Below are positions 5,414 through 11,280 of a stretch of 11,280 nt of DNA, piece after piece. The position numbers were made by a program, and so were the translations under genes. Each line of letters begins with the position of its first letter. Position 1 is the first letter of the stretch. The notes under the pieces are model-generated. The model did not search any database, had not been told where the DNA came from, and saw only the letters and a list, made by a program, of their open reading frames with translations. This DNA is from an uncultured Akkermansia sp. (GTDB lineage: Bacteria; Verrucomicrobiota; Verrucomicrobiia; Verrucomicrobiales; Akkermansiaceae). Location: positions 1 through 11,280 of the forward strand of contig CANPXA010000041.1 of assembly GCA_947585525.1 (NCBI GenBank). Direction: 5' to 3'.

Positions 5414-5890
5414 ATGATATCCGCCGAATTGTACCGCCCGAACGCAGCAATCATCTACCAGCGAAGCAATGGGGATGTGCTGGTGTGTGAGCGGGTGAAG
5501 CCGACGGGTGCGTGGCAATTTCCTCAGGGAGGAGTGCGCAAGGGGGAGACCGCACGTGATGCGGCCTGCCGGGAAGGAATGGAGGAGACGGGGTTTCGTC
5601 CGAATGAGTACGAGGTAGTGGAGGAACACGGACCGTATCGCTATGATTATCCTCCGGCAGAGCGAGAGCGAGTCCTGCGGAAACGTGGGATCCCATACGC
5701 CGGACAGGAGCAGCATTATTTCCTCTGCCGCATGAACGATGATGCCGCGGAACCTTGGCTGGACTACAAAGAGTTTTGTAATTATCGCTGGGTTCAGCCC
5801 GGGGAATTTGACCTGAACAGCCTGCCTGACTTCAAACGGGATGTGTACCGCTGCGTGATGCGGGACTTTTTCGGCATCGAAAAAGAGTGA
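5414..5890 (+). CDS. rppH: Nudix hydrolase of the RppH / Ap4A-hydrolase type
   Basis: The RppH branch removes pyrophosphate from 5'-triphosphate RNA to start decay, or splits dinucleoside polyphosphates. The 158 residues open with YRPNAAII and have WQFPQGGVRKGE, as in the RppH/NudH branch. The Nudix box runs from Gly39 to Phe61: G39, E45, R53-E54, E57-E58, G60. One position differs: Gly55 stands where the consensus wants a hydrophobic residue. The metal-binding Glu54, Glu57 and Glu58 are all kept. The C-terminal half (YAGQEQHYFLCRM, YRWVQPGEF) also fits. ATG 5414 has AAGGA three bases upstream. The gene sits 21 bases after lpxD, and its stop overlaps the trmO ATG by one base (TGATG). RNA versus dinucleotide substrate cannot be told from sequence; the gene symbol is the closest family name. 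Confidence 0.82.
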   Translation: MISAELYRPNAAIIYQRSNGDVLVCERVKPTGAWQFPQGGVRKGETARDAACREGMEETGFRPNEYEVVEEHGPYRYDYPPAERERVLRKRGIPYAGQEQHYFLCRMNDDAAEPWLDYKEFCNYRWVQPGEFDLNSLPDFKRDVYRCVMRDFFGIEKE

Positions 5891-6555
5891 TGCAACCCAT
5901 TGCTTTCATACGATCTCCCTACGTGGAGAAATTCGGCGTGCCTCGGCAGAGCGGGTTGGCACCGCATGTGCTCAGTCGGGTTGAGTTTGAAGAACCGTAC
6001 AGACAGCCTGAGTTCGTGCGCGGACTGGAGCAATTTTCCCATCTCTGGCTTATCTGGGGCTTCCACCGTCATGTAGGGGAACCGGTGCACCCCACGGTGA
6101 GACCGCCCCGTCTGGGTGGAAATGTGCGGGTAGGAGTTTTTGCCACGCGTTCTCCGTATCGCCCGAATGCGCTGGGTCTGTCGGCTGTTCGGTTGGTGGA
6201 GGTGCAGGACGGGGCGCTCGTGATAGCGGGAGCGGATATGGTGGATGGCACTCCCGTGTATGACATCAAGCCCTATTTGCGTTACGCGGACTGCATTGAG
6301 GACGCCACGGGAGGCTACACGGACACGAAAGAAAGGAAGCTGCTGGAGGTTGTGTTTCCCGAGCAACTGCGCCCACAGGGGATGACTGAGCTGCAGGTGC
6401 AAGCTCTGCGCGAACTTCTGGCTCAGGATCCGCGCCCGGCTTATCAGGAAGATCCGCAGAGAATTTACCACCTGATTCTTGCTCCCTATGAGGTTGACTT
6501 TTCCGTGGAGAAAGAGGTGGCGAGGGTGTGCGCTATACGTTGCTACAAGCCATGA
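5890..6555 (+). CDS. trmO: tRNA (N6-threonylcarbamoyladenosine-37) N6-methyltransferase (TsaA/TrmO family)
   Basis: TrmO uses S-adenosylmethionine to methylate t6A37 in threonine tRNAs of the GGU type, refining decoding of ACY codons. The 221 residues carry the family hallmarks: PIAFIRSPY at the N-terminus, FSHLWLIWGFH (49-59), RVGVFATRSPYRPNALGLS starting near residue 80 (a substrate and SAM-binding motif), and DGTPVYDIKPY (119-129). The C-terminal extension (YHLILAPYEVDFSV) is typical of longer bacterial members. ATG 5890 is used because it overlaps the upstream stop as TGATG; a GTG directly before it is possible. The next gene starts in an ATGA overlap at 6552. Family assignment is solid; methylation of tRNA is inferred from the E. 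coli protein. Confidence 0.9.
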   Translation: MQPIAFIRSPYVEKFGVPRQSGLAPHVLSRVEFEEPYRQPEFVRGLEQFSHLWLIWGFHRHVGEPVHPTVRPPRLGGNVRVGVFATRSPYRPNALGLSAVRLVEVQDGALVIAGADMVDGTPVYDIKPYLRYADCIEDATGGYTDTKERKLLEVVFPEQLRPQGMTELQVQALRELLAQDPRPAYQEDPQRIYHLILAPYEVDFSVEKEVARVCAIRCYKP

Positions 6556-7664
6556 GCTGTCTGGAGCAAACATTTGCCGATCACGCTCCCTACCGCGAAG
6601 GTGAGGGAGAGGCTCTGTGCGTCTGCCGTGACGGAAAGGTGGTTTTGCACCTTGAGGCAGGGGAGTCGTCTCCCGGGATTCCATGGCGGCAGGATACCCT
6701 TGTGCCCATTTTTTCCGCCACAAAGCCCGCGGCGGCGGCGTGTCTCCTGCAGGCGATGGCTGAGAGGGGGCTGACCGCTGATGCAGAGGTCGGTGAGCTG
6801 TGGGCAGTTTTTCCGGCTCCGCATTGCAGCGTGGGGCAGCTGCTTTCACACCAGGCTGGGCTGGCTGCCTGGACTCGGACGGCTTCCGTTTTTGACCCCG
6901 CTTCCTGGAGAACGGCCATTGAGAGTGCAACTCCCGCTTGGCAGCCGCCACAGCACGGTTATCACCCGCATACTCTCGGTCCCATGGTTGATGTGCTCAT
7001 GGAGCTCGTCTGCGGCAAGCGGATAGGTGCATTTTGGGAGGAACGCGTGCGCCGCCCCCTTGGGTTGGATTTTTTCATCGGTCTGCCGGAGAGCGAGTTT
7101 TCGCGGGTGGCGGTGCTTCAGGCGCCTCGGTTGCACGGAGCCATGCCACGCTCCGCATTCTACAGAGAATACTTTGACTCGCGCTCTCCCATTTATCGAG
7201 CTTTCCACAGCGTGACCGGCATGGATTCCGTTCGTGATATGAACACCCCGGACGCATGGCACTGCGCTTGTCCGGCGCGGGGAGGGGTCGCCTCAGCAAC
7301 GGGTCTCGCCCTCTTTTATCAGACTCTTATGGGGTCACGTCCACAGGATGAGATCTGTCCCTTCTGTGAGGAAGTTCGGGGACGCCTCTGCCACGAGGAG
7401 GTGCGTGGTTGGGATCTCACCCTGCTGCAGCCCACGGCCTTCACCTGCGGCGCCATGTGTGCACCCGAGACGCTTTTCGGACGCGGAGGTTTCGGACACG
7501 CCGGTGCGGGAGGATGCCACGCCTTCGCTGAGCCGCTTACCGGTTGTTCCTTTGCCTATGTCCACAACGGAATGCAGCTGGGTGTGCTCCCGGGTGAGAG
7601 AGTCGAAGATCTCGTCGATGCTTTCTGCCGGGACTTCTCCGAGGATGGACCCCACCATTCCTGA
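6552..7664 (+). CDS. Serine hydrolase, class C beta-lactamase-like (esterase EstB / CubicO type)
   Basis: Proteins of this fold use a serine to cleave esters, amides or peptides; many are esterases rather than true beta-lactamases. The 370 residues show the nucleophile motif FSATK (Ser55, Lys58), LLSHQAGL (as in the conserved LLxHxSGL), a YHPHTLG segment with Tyr138 as likely general base, ERVRRPLGLDFFIGLPE, and FGHAGAGG near residue 315 (the KTG-equivalent HxG motif). No signal peptide or lipobox is seen, so it is probably cytoplasmic, which argues against a role in antibiotic resistance. ATG 6552 is preferred over GTG 6528 because it overlaps the trmO stop as ATGA. Last gene of the lpxD run; physiological substrate unknown. 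Confidence 0.87.
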   Translation: MSCLEQTFADHAPYREGEGEALCVCRDGKVVLHLEAGESSPGIPWRQDTLVPIFSATKPAAAACLLQAMAERGLTADAEVGELWAVFPAPHCSVGQLLSHQAGLAAWTRTASVFDPASWRTAIESATPAWQPPQHGYHPHTLGPMVDVLMELVCGKRIGAFWEERVRRPLGLDFFIGLPESEFSRVAVLQAPRLHGAMPRSAFYREYFDSRSPIYRAFHSVTGMDSVRDMNTPDAWHCACPARGGVASATGLALFYQTLMGSRPQDEICPFCEEVRGRLCHEEVRGWDLTLLQPTAFTCGAMCAPETLFGRGGFGHAGAGGCHAFAEPLTGCSFAYVHNGMQLGVLPGERVEDLVDAFCRDFSEDGPHHS

Positions 7665-7680
7665 TGAAAATAATTTTCAT
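7664..7680 (+). terminator. Weak AT-rich hairpin at the end of the hydrolase gene
   Basis: Perfect 7-bp inverted repeat ATGAAAA (7664-7670) and TTTTCAT (7674-7680) around a 3-base loop, beginning at the last base of the stop codon. Four Ts form part of the stem itself, but no T-run follows and the stem is AT-only except for one pair, so it may be a weak terminator or only a chance palindrome. Confidence 0.25.
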
Positions 7681-7696
7681 TGGAACGAATTTAGGC

Positions 7697-7725
7697 TTGA
7701 TTTAGGGAGAGAAATATGGTTTACT
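7697..7725 (+). promoter_or_regulatory. Candidate promoter for the tRNA pair
   Basis: TTGATT (7697-7702) and TTTACT (7720-7725) are separated by 17 bp; each has four or more consensus matches. The predicted start near 7732 would leave about 12 bases before tRNA-Thr. Spacing and placement support it, the -10 box is only moderate. Confidence 0.4.
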
Positions 7726-7743
7726 CAGCGCGCACGAGATATT

Positions 7744-7815
7744 GCCGCTGTAGCTCAGTGGTAGAGCAACGCATTCGTAATGCGTGGGTCGTCAGTTCAA
7801 ATCTGACCAGCGGCT
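7744..7815 (+). tRNA. tRNA-Thr (anticodon CGT)
   Basis: A complete 72-base cloverleaf. The acceptor arm GCCGCTG pairs fully with CAGCGGC (7808-7814), discriminator T. The D arm is GCTC/GAGC with a short 7-base loop, the anticodon arm ACGCA/TGCGT has loop TTCGTAA giving anticodon CGT, and the T arm GTCAG/CTGAC has loop TTCAAAT. It reads ACG codons. CCA is not encoded and must be added by tRNA nucleotidyltransferase. A tRNA-Lys follows after 42 bases, probably in one transcript. Confidence 0.96.
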
Positions 7816-7857
7816 CTCCTCTTCCTACCGGGATGCGGCTCTGTCTCTGCAAAGAAA

Positions 7858-7930
7858 GCCTCCGTAGCTCAGTTGGTAGAGCAGCTGACTCTTAATCAGT
7901 TTGTCCACGGTTCGAGCCCGTGCGGGGGTA
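7858..7930 (+). tRNA. tRNA-Lys (anticodon CTT)
   Basis: A 73-base cloverleaf. The acceptor GCCTCCG pairs with CGGGGGT, with G-T pairs at the end and at position 4. The D arm is GCTC/GAGC; the anticodon arm GCTGA/TCAGT with loop CTCTTAA gives CTT; the T arm CACGG/CCGTG has loop TTCGAGC. It reads AAG codons. CCA is not encoded. The weak terminal G-T pair makes the exact first base slightly uncertain. Confidence 0.94.
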
Positions 7931-7988
7931 TAGGTTGGTACAAGAGATGCTTCGGCCGGTAGGGCGCAGGTGCGTTGTTTTCTTTGTT

Positions 7989-8663
7989 TCAGGCTTTGCC
8001 TGAGCCGCCACATTGAGGGCAGATGAAACCGGCTGCGTTTTTCCCTTCGCCATGACAGAGGGGACAGAGGGACACCGGCTCCGGAGCGGGACTCGGAACG
8101 GGAGGAAGCTCGGCAGGTTGGGTCGGTTCAGCAGGTTGCGAGGGGGTGGGCTCTTGCTCAGTGTCGTCCGCGTCTTGAGCGCTTTCCAGACAGCACAGAA
8201 TGAGCACGACAATAACGCCGATGCCGGTGAGACCTAAGAGGATGAGCCAGGGGCTATATCCGGCGTCCCGAAGACGGCGAACCGTGGCGCTGATGCAGAC
8301 AAGGAAGAGCCAGAAACAGAAGATGCCGGTAAGGAACTCGAGCAGCATCAAGAGAATGCTGACAAGAGCAACCACGATGTTTGCGCAAAAACTCCCGAGC
8401 AAAACGTTCAACAAGCCAAAAAGAAGGGAGAGAGCATAGGCCAAGAAGGAAACGATGATTTTTGCAACGCATCCGATGAGGGCAGCTAAGAGGACGGTGA
8501 GCCAGTATTTGCTCATTCCCATGCGTCCTTGGAAATGCACGTTCATCTCGAAGGAGTCGGAATCCCGGAAAAAGCCGTTCACGGCATAATCGCAGAGCTT
8601 TCTATACAAAGAGACCCACCGTTCTTGGCGCGATGGAGAAGGATTGCCGGAAGAGTCTTCCAT
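7989..8663 (-). CDS. DUF805 membrane protein with a C-terminal DnaJ-like double CxxCxGxG motif
   Basis: A 224-residue inner-membrane protein. Residues 45-54 (QGRMGMSKYW) and 129-139 (RRLRDAGYSPW) are the two marks of DUF805 (YhaH-like), with hydrophobic segments at about 55-75, 76-90, 93-123 and 139-158. DUF805 has no known reaction. After the last segment comes a Pro/Glu/Gln-rich linker (about 161-197), then CPLCHGEG (200-207) and CPQCGGSG (215-222), the spacing seen in the zinc centres of DnaJ. The tail would probably sit in the cytoplasm and bind one zinc ion. Ordinary DUF805 proteins end soon after the last membrane segment, so the tail looks like an addition. ATG 8663 is the first start; no strong ribosome binding site. 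The gene converges on tRNA-Lys and diverges from clpB. Confidence 0.82.
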   Translation of the reverse strand: MEDSSGNPSPSRQERWVSLYRKLCDYAVNGFFRDSDSFEMNVHFQGRMGMSKYWLTVLLAALIGCVAKIIVSFLAYALSLLFGLLNVLLGSFCANIVVALVSILLMLLEFLTGIFCFWLFLVCISATVRRLRDAGYSPWLILLGLTGIGVIVVLILCCLESAQDADDTEQEPTPSQPAEPTQPAELPPVPSPAPEPVSLCPLCHGEGKNAAGFICPQCGGSGKA

Positions 8664-8669
8664 GCAACC

Positions 8670-8697
8670 ATCGTAATGAAAGCGGTTGGAAAGTCAA
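8670..8697 (-). promoter_or_regulatory. Candidate promoter for the DUF805 gene
   Basis: On the minus strand TTGACT (8697-8692) and TACGAT (8675-8670) lie 16 bp apart. The -10 box ends only six bases before the ATG at 8663, so transcription from it would begin at or very near the start codon, giving a leaderless or nearly leaderless mRNA. This is a motif match only. Confidence 0.35.
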
Positions 8698-8764
8698 TGC
8701 AAATTGAGTGAATTTTGTGCAGTTTTTTTTGAACAAAACTTCAACCATCGGGTATCCAACAGGC

Positions 8765-11280
8765 ATGATGAACAACAACCTTACTACAAAACTGATGGAG
8801 GGGCTGCAAGCAGCTCAGAGGGCTGCGCAGTCCGCGGGTCGCGCGGAAATCCTCCCGGCTGAGGTCCTTCTCGCTCTCCTGCAACAAGAGGGCGGTGTGC
8901 TGGCCGCTGTGCTTCAGAAAGCCGGTGTGCAGCCTCGGCGTGTGGAGGGAATGCTGGAGCGGGAATTGGCTCGTCAGCCGCGACAGCAGGGAGGTGTGGC
9001 TCAAAGTCCGGGCATAGGAGCGGCGCTGGATCGTGTCCTCACTGCGGCAGAAGAGCAACGGAAGTCGATGAAGGACGACTATCTGAGCGTGGAGCATTTC
9101 CTGCTGGGTGTGTACGAGGCGGATCCCTCTACGGCGAACGTGTTGGAACAGAGTGGACTTACGAAAAAGACGTACATGGAAGCGCTCAAGGAGGTGCGCG
9201 GCAACCAGCGCATCACCGACCAGGATCCCGAAGAAAAATACCAGACGCTTGAAAAGTACGGTACCGATCTCACGGCGCGCGCCCGGCAGGGGAAAATTGA
9301 CCCCGTTATCGGACGCGACAGCGAGATCCGCCGGGTCCTGCAAATTCTCTCCCGACGCACCAAGAACAACCCCGTGCTCATCGGTGAACCCGGCGTGGGC
9401 AAGACCGCCATAGCGGAGGGTCTTGCGCGTCGCATCGTGAGTGGCGATGTGCCCGAGGGAATGAAGAACAAGCGTCTCGTCTCGCTCAATATCGGCTCCA
9501 TGCTGGCAGGCGCTAAGTACCGCGGCGAATTTGAGGAACGTCTCAAGGCTTTCATCAAAGAGGTCACCTCCAGCAATGGCGAGATCATTCTCTTCATCGA
9601 TGAGCTGCACACACTCGTTGGTGCCGGAGCCGGCGGCGACAGCTCCATGGATGCGGCCAACCTCCTCAAGCCCGCTTTGGCACGTGGTGAACTCCGCACC
9701 ATCGGCGCCACCACCCTGGACGAATATCGCAAGTATGTCGAGAAGGACGCCGCGCTGGAACGCCGCTTCCAGCCGGTTTATGTGGACGAGCCGAGCGTGG
9801 AGGACACGATCGCTATCCTGCGCGGACTCAAGGAACGCTACGAGGTACACCACGGCGTCCACATCACGGATGGCGCGCTCGTTGCGGCGGCGACCCTGAG
9901 CAACCGCTACATCTCGGATCGCTTCCTGCCGGACAAAGCCGTGGACCTCGTGGATGAAGCAGCTGCGAGGCTCAAGATCGAGCTGGACAGCATGCCGGCG
10001 GAAATTGACGAACTCAACCGAGCGGGGATGCAGCTCGAGATGGAGCGTCAGGCTCTGGAAAAAGAAAAGGATGAGGATTCGCGTCAGCGGCTGGAAAAAA
10101 TCACCAAGGAGCTGGCGGACAACAAGGAAAAATGCAATGCGATGGTGGCGCGTTGGAAGAGTGAAAAGGAAGTGGTGGAGCGCGCTCGCGCCGCCCAACA
10201 GAAGATCGATTCCCTGCGCAATGAAGCCGAGCAGGCTCAACGGAAGGGTGATCTCGGACGCGCCTCGGAAATCCTCTACGGCGAGATTCCCTCCGCCGAA
10301 CAGTCTTCCGCCGAAGCCCGCAAGGCTCTCGCCGATCTGCAGCGGAGCGGAGAAGGACTCCTCAAGGAAGAGGTCACGGAAGCCGATATCGCCAAGGTGG
10401 TGTCCACCTGGACAGGTATCCCCGCTACCAAGCTGGCCGAAGGGGAGCGAGAAAAACTTGTGCACATGGAGGAACGCCTCGGTCGGCGTCTCATCGGACA
10501 GAAGGACGCTGTGAAAGCTGTGGCAGACGCTGTGCGTCGGTCTCGTGCCGGTTTGCAGGACGAGCATCGTCCGCTCGGCTCCTTTATTTTCCTAGGGCCT
10601 ACCGGTGTCGGCAAGACCGAGTTGGCAAAAGCTTTGGCCGAGTTCCTCTTCGATGACGAGGCAGCGATGGTGCGGCTCGATATGTCCGAGTACATGGAGA
10701 AACACAGCGTGTCTCGTCTCATCGGCGCACCTCCGGGGTACGTGGGGTACGACGAGGGGGGACAGCTCACGGAGGCTGTCCGCCGCCGTCCTTACAGTGT
10801 GGTGCTCTTTGATGAGATTGAGAAGGCGCATCCGGACGTGTTCAACGTGCTGTTGCAGGTGCTCGACGATGGACGCATCACAGACGGACAAGGACGCACG
10901 GTGGACTTCACCAACACCGTCCTCATCATGACGAGTAACATCGGCAGCCGCTTTATTCTCGATGAGCAGGACGTTGCTCAGCGCAATGAAAAAGCTCTCG
11001 ATGCCCTGCGCGGTCACTTCCGCCCCGAGTTCCTCAACCGTGTGGACGACATCATCATCTTCGATCGCCTCTCCGAGCATGACCTCAAGCGCATCGTCGA
11101 TATCCAGCTGAACCGCGTGCGCAACCGCCTTGCCGCCCGGGGGCTCAAGCTCGAACTCTCCGATGCCGCGGCAGACCTCGTGGCAAAACATGGTTACGAT
11201 CCCGTTTACGGTGCGCGTCCTCTCAAGCGAGCCATCCAGCGTGATATCCTCGATCCCCTCAGTGTCGCTATCCTTGAGGG
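8765..11280 (+). CDS. clpB: ClpB disaggregase (Hsp100 AAA+ ATPase), 3' end beyond the window
   Basis: ClpB threads aggregated proteins through its hexameric ring, working with DnaK. The 838 visible residues show the whole plan: N-terminal Clp domain (about 1-150), first AAA+ module with Walker A GEPGVGKT (207-214), pore loop AGAKYRGEFEERL and Walker B LFIDELHTLVG, the long coiled-coil M domain (about 410-530) that separates ClpB from ClpA and ClpC, then the second AAA+ module with GPTGVGKT (611-618), pore loop GYVGYDEGG, Walker B VVLFDEIEKAHPDV and sensor-2 GARPLKRAI. Only a few tens of residues should be missing. ATG 8765 or 8768 is the start; no strong ribosome binding site. No CIRCE operator is visible upstream, and no clear promoter was found. 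A 608-codon frame on the opposite strand is a shadow of this gene. Confidence 0.97.
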   Translation, partial: MMNNNLTTKLMEGLQAAQRAAQSAGRAEILPAEVLLALLQQEGGVLAAVLQKAGVQPRRVEGMLERELARQPRQQGGVAQSPGIGAALDRVLTAAEEQRKSMKDDYLSVEHFLLGVYEADPSTANVLEQSGLTKKTYMEALKEVRGNQRITDQDPEEKYQTLEKYGTDLTARARQGKIDPVIGRDSEIRRVLQILSRRTKNNPVLIGEPGVGKTAIAEGLARRIVSGDVPEGMKNKRLVSLNIGSMLAGAKYRGEFEERLKAFIKEVTSSNGEIILFIDELHTLVGAGAGGDSSMDAANLLKPALARGELRTIGATTLDEYRKYVEKDAALERRFQPVYVDEPSVEDTIAILRGLKERYEVHHGVHITDGALVAAATLSNRYISDRFLPDKAVDLVDEAAARLKIELDSMPAEIDELNRAGMQLEMERQALEKEKDEDSRQRLEKITKELADNKEKCNAMVARWKSEKEVVERARAAQQKIDSLRNEAEQAQRKGDLGRASEILYGEIPSAEQSSAEARKALADLQRSGEGLLKEEVTEADIAKVVSTWTGIPATKLAEGEREKLVHMEERLGRRLIGQKDAVKAVADAVRRSRAGLQDEHRPLGSFIFLGPTGVGKTELAKALAEFLFDDEAAMVRLDMSEYMEKHSVSRLIGAPPGYVGYDEGGQLTEAVRRRPYSVVLFDEIEKAHPDVFNVLLQVLDDGRITDGQGRTVDFTNTVLIMTSNIGSRFILDEQDVAQRNEKALDALRGHFRPEFLNRVDDIIIFDRLSEHDLKRIVDIQLNRVRNRLAARGLKLELSDAAADLVAKHGYDPVYGARPLKRAIQRDILDPLSVAILE

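Noticed and set aside
7989..8002. Hairpin TCAGGC/GCCTGA over the stop codon of the DUF805 gene as terminator
   Set aside because: The 6-bp stem is real, but on the minus strand it is followed by A-rich rather than T-rich sequence, and on the plus strand the T-rich sequence lies before it.
8741..10567. Long minus-strand open frame of 608 codons antisense to clpB
   Set aside because: It mirrors the codon structure of clpB, has no recognisable domain and its composition is that of a shadow frame. The ClpB frame on the plus strand has every family motif.

Overview
The window looks like chromosomal DNA of a Gram-negative (diderm) bacterium. It carries an outer-membrane protein chaperone (OmpH/Skp), a lipid A acyltransferase (LpxD) and a LolD-type ABC ATPase, which only make sense in a cell with an outer membrane and lipopolysaccharide. 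The GC content is moderate to high by eye, the two tRNA genes lack an encoded CCA, and several genes have poor Shine-Dalgarno sites. A member of the Verrucomicrobiota/PVC group would fit, but this is an impression and no single feature proves it. No phage, plasmid, CRISPR or transposase gene is visible.

Layout. Positions 1-1096 hold the 3' part of a Sel1-repeat protein made of a 324-bp unit present three times. Positions 1097-1439 are non-coding and filled with structured repeats. Next come panC (pantothenate synthesis), preceded by a six-codon leader ORF, and four bases later a LolD-like ABC ATPase (to 2967). Positions 2968-3560 are non-coding again and contain two more copies of the repeat element and the ompH promoter. 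ompH ends in a clear intrinsic terminator. Then comes a tight four-gene run: lpxD, a Nudix hydrolase of the RppH type, trmO (tRNA modification) and a serine beta-lactamase-like hydrolase; the last three genes touch through TGATG and ATGA overlaps. tRNA-Thr(CGT) and tRNA-Lys(CTT) follow. A minus-strand DUF805 membrane protein with a DnaJ-like double CxxCxGxG tail converges on the tRNAs. From 8765 to the end runs clpB, truncated by the window edge, divergent from the DUF805 gene.

The protein-coding content is mostly ordinary housekeeping. The most unusual content is in the two non-coding regions: a composite element of about 71-78 bp in three clear copies plus one divergent inverted copy. Each clear copy has a hairpin with an invariant CGGAG (or CTCCG) loop on a stem whose sequence changes from copy to copy but stays paired, then exactly five 7-bp repeats, then an AATTC-like joint, then a second GC-rich hairpin. 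A separate 51-bp block (45 of 51 identical) sits beside reverse-oriented copies upstream of both panC and ompH.
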